Shown here: in pieces, positions 33,401 through 42,922 of the stretch | Layout of the letters: each line of letters starts with the position of its first letter | How positions within the stretch are numbered: the stretch's first letter is position 1 | Assembly: GCA_024516035.1 (NCBI GenBank) | Contig: CM044956.1 | Coordinates: forward strand, 8,543,997-8,607,996 | Direction: 5' to 3' | Source of the DNA: Bactericera cockerelli | Taxonomy: Eukaryota > Arthropoda > Insecta > Hemiptera > Triozidae | DNA length: 64,000 nucleotides | The notes under the pieces: model-generated | Database searches by the model: none | The model's input: only the letters and a program-made list of their open reading frames with translations | What the model was told of the DNA's origin: nothing | Translations under genes and position numbers: made by a program

Positions 33401-36400
33401 GATGTGAATGGTGATGGAGTTGAAGACATTATTGTTGGATATGGAACAGGTTAATCTTTAATAACTAAATTTGATCACAAAATTTGTGAACACTGTCTGA
33501 AACTTAACTGATATCAACACTTCTCATTTTTTTCATTTATTTTTTTTATATTTGTTTTTCTCTTCAAAATTGTGTCTTCCCTTTGAATTATTACACACTT
33601 AATAATTATTACTTTATTTTTAAGATTGATGACCCATCTTTCTTTTTTATGACCAATTTTATATATTTCTCAACTTTTCATTTTTTATTACATAAAAGGT
33701 AGTTTTATTTAAGATGTTCAGTTAATGACTTTTTTCAATGTCATTCTTTTATTATTTATTCATTTCTCAAAGTTTCTGAAAGAAATGATAAACATGAAAT
33801 GTACACAATTGTTTTCTCTTTTTGTTTTACTTACAAAAATAGACAAAAAGCCACCCACAGACTGATATTATTATCTATTGATCTGCAATGCCTAAAAATA
33901 AAATTTATTTACTTCAAAACAAAAAGAAGTTACCTAATTAATAAAATCTATCAACCTTAAAAATATATTCCTTTTTTAAAGAGTATACTTAAATTGGGTT
34001 TTTGTTCAGGATGGGTTTTTATATTAGGTGTCATTCAGTTTATCTTCTTTTAAACAGAAATATAATTGATACAGAAAAATTCTTGCATGGTTTCTTGATC
34101 TTGAAGTTAGTTTAATCAAATTCTCAAAAGCAAACAATTGAAAAGATTGTGCTTTGCATGGTTTTATGTTTTTGCTTTTATATTCTGTTATATTTCCTTT
34201 CTTGTTTATTCTATGTGTTGTCATTTTATTTTGTTCTCTATTTTTACAGAATGCTTTTCATTATCATTTTCCAAGATTTAGTTGAAAATACATGGTAAGT
34301 AAATCTTTTGTTTTTTTTTTCAATTATTATAAATTTATTATTACATAACTTTGAAATTCATGTCTGATGACTATTGTGCCTAACTGTTTATTTTATGTTC
34401 TCTGGCGAAAGTTCTACAAATGACTTACAGGTGATTCCTTAAAACAGATGAAAATACTATTTCTATTTATTAATTAAAAGAAAAAACTATCTCTATTTAG
34501 TGCCGCCAGCGTCAAGGGCGCGTTGAATGCACCGGTTCTCGTAGGATCGCCGAAGTTAAGCAACGTTCAGCGAGTCTGGCTGGGGGACATTAAACAGGGA
34601 GAAGACCAGTGTCTCGCTAGAGGACTATAAACAGAGAACAGACTAGCCAACCCTTACAAGCCAGGCTAGCTTGCAGTTTCCTAAGGGTTTAATGGCTTGT
34701 ACAGAAAAGTCCAAGTCCTCATGATGGTTGATCGCACATAGAAATATGTGGTTCAGGACGAGCCAACTTTGAAATAAAGTTGGCTGGAGACCATCACTCA
34801 CCCCTCCAGCTGTAGCCAAGCTGGCTACAACAACAACAACAACAACAACAACGTTCAGCGAGGTGAAGACTTCGTGATGCTGGCACACCAGCCTAACCAA
34901 GCTTGATTCTGTATTTTTTTGATTTTGTATTTTGTTTTAAATGGGGAATATTAAGAAGAACTGCAACTTTATTTATGTCAATTAATATTTATCCTATCAA
35001 TCAATATTTATGAATAAGATATACATATTGTTCAGTTGTTCACATTTACTTAAAATTCTTGTTTAATTTTAGTTCAAATTCTTTATTTTTTTTATATTCA
35101 AAATAAACTTTTTGTACATTAATTGCGATCTTAGTGTCAGACTTTGTTAAATAATCCCTTCCGTCGATTCCATTTCTTCAGGAGCCGATCAACTGGGTCT
35201 TCCGTCATTCACATGTCAAATGTACTTTGGTCTGCCGGAGCCATGTGCCGGAGGGGTCCTGGCACTGGACGGCAAGACGGGGAGTCTGCTGTGGCAGGAG
35301 TGGCTGAAGAGGAGTGTGCTGAAGCTGGACTGTGGCTATGACGTCACACAGGACGATGTGAAGGACTGTCTGGTGTCCGGAGAGAGTGGGGTGATTAGAT
35401 AATAATAATAATATCGCCTTATTTATACTGCCCCATTAATTATTTGTTATTATGTTCATATTAGAAATCCAAAATGTTAGGTATATGTAATATAATATAA
35501 AACTAGGATTCTTTTAAATAGTTTTATATTATATTTAAAAGAATCCTAGTTTTATATTATATTACATATACCTGCCCGATTAAGACTATTAAAGTCCCAT
35601 TATTCCAGCAGTAAGCCCAAGACATATTATTATGTGGTAAAAATCCCGAATGGGATGATAACTTGTCATGTCCCGGCTGGGTTTCAAACCCACGACCTCT
35701 GGAATCTCTGGATTCACAGAGTGCCGCCTTTACCACTGAGCTACCGGGACAGAATTAAATAAACCTTTATTTGGATTAAGTTAGGTACACTAGTATAGAT
35801 TAAATTATTACAACTATTTTTTCTTTAAAAAAAAGTAATAATAATTATTATCATCATAGGGTGGCTTCATCGTGGACGTCATCGAGAACAGACTAGTCAA
35901 CCCAAACAAGCCAGGCTAGCTTGCAGGTCCTCAAGGGTTTAATGGCTTCTAAAGAAAAAGCCAAAGTTTTCATGATGGTTGATCGCACATAGAAATATGT
36001 TATTGTGCTTCAGAACGAGCCAATATCTCTGGGTTTATAGAGACCATCCCTCCCTCAGTTGGGAGGAATGATCTCTATAAACCATCCCTCCCAACTGAGG
36101 GATGGTTTATAGAGCGCTACAGCGCTACAACAACAACTATTCTAATATATTTTTTAATGTGACTTTTAACTGCATGGTCATATCACAACCATGTTTTTAC
36201 TAACTATTTGCTGGGCAAACAACCCAGCTATTCAAATAAACCTCACCTAGCAGGGAATAGTCGGTAGAACATGGAGTGGCATGAAAATTAGAACGCTCAC
36301 CAATACATATCCTCACCACACTGGACGGTACTTAATTTCAGTGATCAAATAAGAACTAGTGTGTGTATTCAATGTGCCATATCTGCTGGCTAACCATTCT

Positions 36401-39400
36401 AAATAATACCTAATTTGATTTGTATTTATTGATAACGAATTTGGATTGTCATGCATTGATGGTCAGGATTTATTGATAAGGAATTTGGATTGTCATGCAT
36501 TGATGGTCAGGATTTATTGATAAGGAATTTGGATTGTCATGCATTGATGGTCAGGAATTAAAACCAATTTTTTTTCTAACCTTCCAGCTCCTGTGCATCA
36601 TCAATGGCAAGATAGGTCGCATCACCTGGTGTCTGGCTCACAACGAGGTAGGATCCTGGCGTGCTGGAGGTCTACTGCTGGACTTCTACGCGGGTCAGTT
36701 CATTCCGGATGTGGATGGTGACGGGGTGGTGGATGTGATGAGTGCTCACACTAATGGCAGCTCGGGTGAGTTTAATTTTATGTTTTGTTTTTTTTTTTTT
36801 TTTTAATCAGGTGAGTTTTTTTGTTTTTAATCATCTCCAATATTGACAGGACAACATGACAAGTTATCCTCCCATTTGGGATTTTTACCACATAATAATA
36901 TGTCTTGGGCTTACTGCTGGAAAAATGGGACTTTAATAGTCCTAATCGGGCAGTATAAATGGGACGATATTATTATTCTTATTATCTCCAATATTGGAGA
37001 TATAAAAAGCAAGCTGTTCCCCGTAGTTCGGTGGTCAAGACGTCGTGCTTTGGTCTGCTAATCCAGAGGTGCCGGCTTCGAAACCCAGCCGGGCATGACA
37101 AGTTAACTTACCATTTGGCATTTTGACCTTATAATGATAAGTCTTGGGATTACTGCTGAAATAATAGGACTTATTATTAAATAATTAAAATTAAAATTGA
37201 AAGCTCCTAATTTTCCCAAATTTTAAGAATGTTTACAAGTGAAATTATGTCACATTGAACACTACACAATACACCACACATGGAAGGAGCCCAGAAAATT
37301 GCTTCTTAGCGTCCACATGGGGTTATACCCCATCAATCCTTCCATTACCATGGCACAACCATCATGGACACGGAAAGTAAGTAAGTAATAAAGAAATATG
37401 GCGATCTGAACAAGGCACAGTCTTTAGAATAGAATATGAATATGAGAAAGGGTTGGGTGGAGGAGATTGCCATAGGCAATAACCCCGCCCTTTAGTGAGG
37501 AGTGTGAGGACATATGTTTATACTTTATATATTTTTTTTTATTCTTTCTCCTTTTTATTGTATATATTGTTTCCATTTTTTCATTATAATAATAATAGAA
37601 AATCTTATAAGGGCAAAGTTTTATAAGTAAAGCTATTAAGCCCAGAACAGATTGTTATAATAATTATTTGTATTGTACATGTGTCTTCTTATGTAATAAA
37701 GTGTTTAATAATAATAATAAATAATGATTAGTCCTGGTCGCACAGCATAAATTTTAATAATAATAATGCCCGGTATACGGGTAAATCTATTAACGGTACA
37801 ATACCTTTATACAAATTATAATACATGTCATAAAAAGCATTAAATTCTAAAGGATCATTGGGGAACAATTTAGATCGGGTGAAAAATTAAATATAAAAAA
37901 TATTGCGATATTATTCTTCTGTTCCAGCCACCATGATGGGCTCTCACGTTGTGATCCTCAGCGGTGCCACCGGTCAGGTGCTGCAACGTCTCAACTCCAT
38001 CGTGTCCGGGGAGATGATGCTGACTTCACCTCACATCCTGGTCCGACCCGACGGAGAATCCGTGGCTATCTTCTGCACGGTGCACAACAACTCCCCCACC
38101 AGCATCTATGTGGTGTCCCTGAGCGATTTGATGACGGGAGACCCGAGCTTGGTAAGTAATGAGACTAGCCCGGGATCCCACTGAGTGCAACATTTCGGGC
38201 GGAATTAATAGACACTTTTGTAATACCTATGTGGTGCTAAGTCACGGATTGCGTACTGTGTAAGATAGGGAAAACCGACGCTTAGCAATGACTTGTGATA
38301 CAGAATTTGTCTATTAATTTCGCTCTTCGTCTCGCAACGTTGCTAAATGCGGCGCGGCGTTTCATGATTCGATCGCACGAATAGCTCAGTGGTTAAACAC
38401 TAGTTTTCCGTGCGGAAGGTCCCGGGTTCGAACCCCCGCGCCGACAAAAAATTGTATTCATTATTTGGTTACAGTTGTTTGTAAGGGATACCTTCCGGTG
38501 CGCTCGTGTTGACCCAGCACCTAAATGGGAAGTACTGTGTCACTTCTCGCCCATCAGAGGGGAGACATAGTACGGGATGGGCAGGCTGCAACACAGACCA
38601 CAAGCGTCTATAGTACCTCCTGTTTCATGGCTACGAAATAAAAAAAGGCTGTGTAACACTCATCTTAAGAAAAAAAAAACCCTCTCCCTTTAAAATATGC
38701 GATCGTATCGCACAGACTAACCATTGCTTTGCAACGCTTTGCAGCATTTCACATTCAAAAATGTTGCACTCAGTGAAATTTTCAGAAATTTCGACGTGAG
38801 GTTGATATTTCCGGCCCAACCCAGGCTGGGTGAGGTTAATGTTGGTACCTCGTACAATTCCCAGAGTATAGAGAGTAAAATCACCATCAAATCGGGGTTG
38901 TTATATTTATTTGACGTGTTTCTATTCTTCTTCTTTTTCTACGTCTTTTCCCACTCAAGTGGGGTCGACATTTCTTGACAGCCTTTTCCATGTCTCTCGA
39001 TTTTGTGCCAGACTCACGTTTAAAATTTCCCGTGTTTCTATTGCCAGGTGAAAACCATCTACTCGGATATCGAGGGCCTCTCGGCCACGCCCATCCTGAT
39101 AGACATGAATGATGACCACACGGAGGACATAGTCGTCACCTCCAGGAACAAGCTGCTGGTGTTCAATGGTCTCAACTACTCTCTGGTTCTCAACGTGTCC
39201 TATCCGTTCGATGACTCCTACGAGCACGATATACAGTTGTAAGTAATTCAACCTGTTGCTGTGGAAACCATGGGTGCTTGGAGCGTCGAATCGAAGAAAT
39301 GGTTAGACCGTTTGGGAAAGAAATTGATTGGAATTACGAATGACGATTATCATATTTGTGTTAATCACTTTCGTGATATCACAACTACTCAAACTAACTT

Positions 39401-42247
39401 TACTAAATCTACGCTGAAACCTGGACTTGAACCACCGACCTCCAGGTTACAAGTCCGCCGCCTTATCGATCAAGCTACTGAGGTCGATCATACCAACTAT
39501 GTTTTTTTTTTCTCTCTCTCTCTCCAGTTCTCCTGTGCCTGGGTATTTCAACAACGACACAACACCAGACTTCTTCGTGACGTATTCAGTGGGATCTGCT
39601 GAGTTTCTGTACTATTCTGTTGTAAGTAGGAAAATAGTTTGTATATAGTAAACTAATAGACTAGAACTATTCTTGAATAGTCATTCAACTAGACTAGAAA
39701 AGGAGGCTTTTTATTCCTTAGAAGAATTTTTGAGGTGCAGCTTGAGTGATATGGTCTAACTTACAATTTACTTAGTTTGTTAATTCTTAAGTTCTATTAT
39801 GTCTTTTCCTTCCTCTACCCCATTTCTGTATCAGTATTTGACTTGTGTAAACAAATTGTAAATTTGATGTACACAAACAAATAAATCTTATCTTATCTCC
39901 CAGAGGAGCTAACTTGCTCCAACTATCACAGTTGACCCATAACATAATATCTCCCTTGCCTTCATCCCATATTAGCTTATCTTGCTACTGGGGTCGGCAT
40001 TGTTCAACCTCAAAGTTGTGGTTGGTAGGGTGGAGCACGTTTTTTTTTACGCCCGTATGCCCTTCTTAACGCCCACGATTCTATTAGGTTTTAACGTCCC
40101 GATCAGGACGGGGGCGAGAAGTGACAGTACTTCCCTTTTCGGTGCTGGGTCAACACGAGCGCACCGGAAGGTATCCCTTACAAACAACTGGAACCAAATT
40201 TTGAATTAATTTTTTTGACGTCTCCAGGTTTTAAACCCGGACCTTCCGCAAGGCAAGCGAGTATCTTACCACTGAGCTAATGGCGCGCTCCTGCCCTCAA
40301 TGATACGGGGTTTTATTATTTATACACAATTACACATATTATCGAACCTGAGTATAAGAGAACGATTTCCAGGTCAAATTTACCTCTAAATAAGGGTAAA
40401 TATTGCTGATCTAAATAAGGGTAAATAACTCTTTATAAGAGAAACCTTGATAAAAGAGAAGAAAAAAAAAATCCGAGTTTTCTTGTATCTAGTTTCAACT
40501 AAATAAGGGTAAATTTGCTGATCTACATAAGGGTAAATAACTCTTTATAAGAGAAACCTTGATATAAGAGAAGAAAAAAAAAAATCCGAGTTTTCTTGTA
40601 TCTAGTTTCAACTGAACAAGAATTGGTCCAGTTTTGATATAAAAAGATCTTTTTCTTTTGTTTTGTCTAATAATGCCTCGTATTCCCCCCTAGTCCACAG
40701 TGTTGGACGGAAAGACAGGGCACTCCCTTCTCCCCTCTCCCATCATCCGATCGAACATCCCTGACGCGGCAGGGATTACTCTGAGTTCAGTCGGCTATGG
40801 GAACGATGCCTTCCTCTACTGGATGTCTTCTTGTGTGAGCTATGAAACCAACCAGGAGGACTATAAGCTTTCAGGTGAGTAGTCTAGCTTTTGCTGATCT
40901 AACTAGTATTACTCTGAGTTCAGTCGGCTATGGGAACGATGCCTTCCTCTACTGGATATCTTCTTGTGTGAGCTATGAAACCGACTAGGAGGACTTTAAA
41001 TTGTCAGGTGAGTAGTCTAGCTTTTGCTGCTCTAACTTCTGCTGATTTAGTTAGTATAGTTGAGCTGATTTAGCTATTATAGTATTACACTGAGTTCAGT
41101 CGGCTATGGTAACGATGCTTTTCTTTACTGGATGTCTTCTTGTGTGAGATGTACTGGCTCCTTGGGCATAAGTCAAAACACAAACTTGGAAATAAACTCC
41201 TTCTTTACAAGATGTTACTAAAACCAGTATGGACCTATGGGACCGAGCTGTGGGGCTGTGCCAAGCCCTAAAATATTAACCTAATTTAAACGTTCCAGTC
41301 TAAAACCCTCAGACAGATGGTGGGCGCTCCATTCTATGTTTCTAACCAAACTATCCATGAGGACCTAAAAATTCCATAATTATATCACAGAAGAAATTAG
41401 AAAAAGTTCATGAAAGTTAATGATTTTTTTTTTTTGGTTTTACAGGAAGAAGTTATGAGGTGGACATTTGTAACGCTCGCTTCAATACCAGCACGGAAAT
41501 CAAGCTGATGCTTCTGTCCCAACATGTGGCAAGTCCTGGAATTGTGCTCTACTCTTCAAGTGAGTTTCAGTTACTTCCGAGATCTGGAGGTAACGGAGGT
41601 ATTACTATTATTATTGAATTCTTTATTAAGAGGACATAAGTACAAACAAATAATGATAAAAATGTAATACAAAAGAGGCGCTTGACAAAAAAGAGAAAAA
41701 AGTACAATATTTGACTCATTAATGAGGAAAAATTCATGCACTGGGTGGGATTCGAACCAACGGATCCCTACGCTACCTGGATTACCAGACTAGCGCGTTA
41801 ACCATTTGACTAGATAGGATAAGATTTATTTTTATTGCCTATAATGCCCAAGGGCTTCATACAACGTCAATGGTATAAAAGTATACAATTTACAATACAT
41901 ATAGGTAAGATAAATACTAAGTTATTATAAATTTTCATCTAAATATTATTCAAATGTATAGTAAGCCTTATGACACCACCCTTGGACTATTAGCTCTAGT
42001 GCAGAAGGAATATCAATGTTACTGTTATACTGATTGTATTTACTTTTGTACTCCCGACTCCCTGTAGGTGCAAATTTCGAGACGGAAATCAACGGCACAG
42101 CCAACGTATTCGAGCAGGTGGAAGAATTCATCAAGCTGCATCCTGACGTGAAGGAGAAACTAGAGTTCTACCAGGTCAACAGACTGGCGTCCAGTCCCGC
42201 CAAGTGTACCGCCGCCTTGCTGGCTTTGCAGCGCAACGAAGCCTCGG
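27420..42247 (+). CDS. FAM234-family single-pass membrane protein, copy 1 (exons 1-10, 3' end lost in gap)
   Basis: Vertebrate FAM234A/B (ITFG3, KIAA1467) are type II-like membrane proteins with FG-GAP/quinoprotein-like beta-propeller ectodomains of unclear function. Ten exons join in frame: 27420-27675, 33213-33449, 35182-35390, 36588-36765, 37928-38151, 39048-39238, 39528-39621, 40694-40874, 41446-41559 and 42068-42247, 621 codons so far with no stop. A cytoplasmic acidic N-terminus (1-71) precedes one transmembrane helix (about 72-95) that spans the exon 1/2 junction. Calcium-loop-like DVNGDGVEDI and DVDGDGVVDV motifs and PVPGYFNNDTTPDF correspond to FAM234B. The exon 3 donor is weak (GGG/GTGATT) but the join to exon 4 aligns without a gap. 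Intron 1 holds a complete Gypsy element. The gene runs into the N gap 185 bp after exon 10. Confidence 0.85.
28105..28277 (-). repeat. 3' LTR of Gypsy element
   Basis: 173 bp, identical to the 5' LTR, starts TGTTACAGTATG on the minus strand. The stop codon of Gag-Pol lies only 8 bases inside it. Confidence 0.9.
28286..32455 (-). CDS. Gag-Pol polyprotein of Ty3/Gypsy element
   Basis: A single uninterrupted 1389-residue frame. Gag-like N-terminus, then two zinc knuckles (CAYC at about 247 and CYQCDKKGHFATVC at about 268-281), aspartic protease LDTGATCSIIG (about 336-346), reverse transcriptase with MDATRGFWQVKL and the catalytic LADDILI (about 629-635), RNase H with QADASSFALG (about 782) and KTDHSPL (about 845), and integrase with an HHCC finger (about 1021-1057) and the D-D-E residues at about 1085, 1142 (ITDGATNF) and 1178 (GKAES). 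LADD in place of YVDD is typical of one group of animal Gypsy elements. Gag and Pol share one frame, so no frameshift is needed. No env frame. Confidence 0.93.
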   Translation of the reverse strand: MDKELEKQIQQIVQKKLAEYEAENKTLKAQLLEEKVKQSVTLVKQVNSLPLPSGLKLDGNVRSNIEHFRRMWNNFETASGLQTETNVVRVSTMLTAIGEEASMKIYKLIEKPEDKTTEEILNILIEKLTPEVNIRYERYIYNSMKQTEEESYQDYFLKLKTQSKLCEYKTMEDELLLDKIICSIKDVKLREKLWLKKNIDLSEAINICKSSEETKKQLEFLEDKQNEINKVEFKNKKFRHTKNQKKCAYCGGEWHKKIEECPARTSICYQCDKKGHFATVCRQRRNNIKYVHHNVPNNDDVDQNILQVNHFKDQGVFINLNVILPNSKVKTTSFQLDTGATCSIIGEKTLCNILEVENIQLCLSNAVLRAVNGTTLGVKGKYTMKIRKGKHIFHLEFIVVDYDHKPLLSYKACDTLNLITYCREVLKICEIKNIQEKQLEKNIPHSTKKMVEKYKDVFEGIGEIAGEVDIDFSTEVTPVKQSPRRVPIALKDDLKMEIENMLKNNIIVEEPGYTDWTSNVTIVKRNNKLRVCIDPTHLNRAIKDTKQQLPTIDEIIPELNNAKLFSTMDATRGFWQVKLTERSSKLTAFWTPFGKYRYLRLPFGLSTAMEIFQKKMLEVVHGLRGVFVLADDILIVGYGDSQEDAQCDHDKNLEALLKRLKERNVKLNPDKTHLCKKEIKFYGHILTSQGIKPDPSKISSIVNMPRPENKEAVMRFLGMVTYLSRYINKLSDTTEVLRKITRDGETFEWTDKEEKAFLNIKNIIADTTKLKYFDPKKPITIQADASSFALGCAILQEDQPVAYASKMLTSTQKNYAQIEKEMLAIVFACQRFDQYICGQPNVVIKTDHSPLVSIFKKPLLKIPKRLQSMILTLQRYNLLVKYKNGKSMYLADTLSRAPESLQNIEKQNDIYKISQEIFLCETISTLRIINTGINYYDNKIVKISDESIQRIKEETNTDGQLQHLKQQIIKGWPEEKHKLSNELKCFWNYRADLTIEDGIILKGNQILIPVKLRKEFLKKIHLGHLGIEATQKLAKEVVFWPNLNNEIKDLVQSCETCAKLSANQKRIEMKSYEVPKDPFEIISMDVFEVDIKGKKRRFLVTIDHYSDYFEIDELKDLSSACVILICKRNFSRHGIPRTVITDGATNFSSQEFKKFSNDWEFNHVMSSPHYPQSNGKAESAVKVVKTLIKKSIDSNTDFYQMLLLHRNTPNKTNFSPAKRLMNRWLRCHIPSINKDLEPIEQQCVQDKIKENKNKAKIYYDRHSVSRQDLEVNEDVWYKKMPESETWSKGKIESKDGNRSYTVRTSEGAMLRRNEKFIKPDSTHPETSSCENEERGDDAVESSPTEDKENVQNPPNQSPTIMSNDNEDERPTRQRRQTKLPSRYKDYVFY
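32535..32707 (-). repeat. 5' LTR of Gypsy element
   Basis: 173 bp, starts TGTTACAGTATG and ends AACTAAAATA on the minus strand, followed at once by the primer-binding site TGGTGTCAGG. Confidence 0.9.
34501..34910 (+). repeat. 5S rRNA-headed SINE interrupted by a (CAA)n retroposon
   Basis: Head 34519-34577 reads GCGTTGAATGCACCGGTTCT then GGATCGCCGAAGTTAAGCAA, the best 5S-like head in the window along with 61922. A family G element (34578-34850) interrupts it; CGTTCAGCGAG occurs at both junctions as target-site duplication, after which the 5S SINE resumes with GTGAAGACTTCGTGATGCTG. Confidence 0.85.
34578..34850 (+). repeat. Family G (CAA)n-tailed retroposon nested in 5S SINE
   Basis: Begins TCTGGCTGGGGGACATTAAA and ends in (CAA)n. 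Same length and ends as the copy at 24123-24395, which independently confirms both element boundaries. A rearranged relative lies at 35883-36130 with an added palindrome. Confidence 0.8.
35404..35752 (-). repeat. Family B SINE next to FAM234 exon 3 donor, carrying a palindrome insert
   Basis: The (TAA)n end abuts the exon 3 donor by about 10 bases. A palindrome-bearing insert (about 35447-35573) splits the SINE. The second locus copy has the SINE (43206-43420) without the insert. Confidence 0.75.
35479..35573. repeat. 42-bp perfect palindrome arms
   Basis: Arms 35479-35520 and 35532-35573 are inverted copies with an 11-base spacer, starting AGGTATATGTAATATAATAT. Present only in locus copy 1, inside a SINE. 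Confidence 0.85.
36425..36560. repeat. 44-bp VNTR upstream of FAM234 exon 4 (copy 1, three units)
   Basis: Unit TTTATTGATAAGGAATTTGG plus ATTGTCATGCATTGATGGTC plus AGGA, period exactly 44. Locus copy 2 has four units at 44290-44466. It ends about 30 bases before the exon 4 acceptor. Confidence 0.85.
41155..41410 (+). pseudogene. Jockey-type LINE reverse transcriptase fragment, copy 1
   Basis: Encodes a decayed piece of the RT C-terminal region (KPVWTYGTELWGCAKP, then a stop, later TLRQMVGAPFYVSNQT), typical of Jockey-clade non-LTR elements. In intron 8 of FAM234 copy 1; homologous to 62545-62795. Confidence 0.75.
41738..41815 (-). repeat. tRNA-like SINE head in FAM234 intron 9
   Basis: Minus strand GTCAAATGGTTAACGCGC is A-box-like and GTTGGTTCGAATCCCACCC a B box. 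The same element is at 63750-63827 in locus copy 2. Not a tRNA gene: the arms do not pair well and flanks are shared. Confidence 0.6.
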
Positions 42248-42432
42248 GTAAGTAATAATAATAATAATATCGCCTTATTTATAGAATAGAATAAGACTGA
42301 AAAGTCCCTTTACTCCAGCAGTCAAGGAACTGAACACTCCCTTTACTTTATATCTGCCCAATTAGGACTACTAAGTCCCATTATTCTAGCGGTAGCCCAA
42401 GAGCATTATTATGTGGTAAAAATCCACAAAAA

Positions 42433-42532
42433 NNNNNNNNNNNNNNNNNNNNNNNNNNNNNNNNNNNNNNNNNNNNNNNNNNNNNNNNNNNNNNNNNNNN
42501 NNNNNNNNNNNNNNNNNNNNNNNNNNNNNNNN
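42433..42532. other. Assembly gap of 100 N
   Basis: Exactly 100 N, the usual placeholder for unknown length. The left contig ends inside a SINE after FAM234 exon 10; the right contig begins inside a family F repeat before a second exon 3. Confidence 0.99.
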
Positions 42533-42922
42533 ATATTTATTTTATTTATTTATTTAGAAACACTTTATTAGTAGAACATACAGACAAATTCAGACAAATA
42601 ATGGGAAAAAGTAAATATAAAAATGACAATAATAATAATATAACACAAGAAAAAAATAAATAAAATATATACATATGTCCTAACTAAAGGGCGGGGTTAT
42701 TGCCTATGGCAATCTCTTCCACCCAACCCTTATGAATAAGATGTACATATTTATTGTTCAGTTGTTCACATTTACTTAAAATTCTTGTTTAATTTTAGTT
42801 AGAATTTTTTATTTTTTATTTTCAAAATAAACTTTTTGTACAATAATTGCGATCTTTTTTGTACAATAATTGCGATCTCAGACTTTGTTAAATAATCCCT
42901 TCCATCAATTCCGTTTCCTCAG

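Noticed and set aside
34519..34577. 5S rRNA gene
   Set aside because: Only the 5' half of 5S is present, it is diverged, it is fused to SINE body sequence, and several such copies exist; a SINE head explains it.
38385..38460. Functional tRNA gene with A and B boxes
   Set aside because: The acceptor and anticodon stems do not pair fully and the sequence continues into the same body in five other copies, so it is a SINE head. The same applies to 11917, 22595, 41738, 47930, 57840 and 63889.
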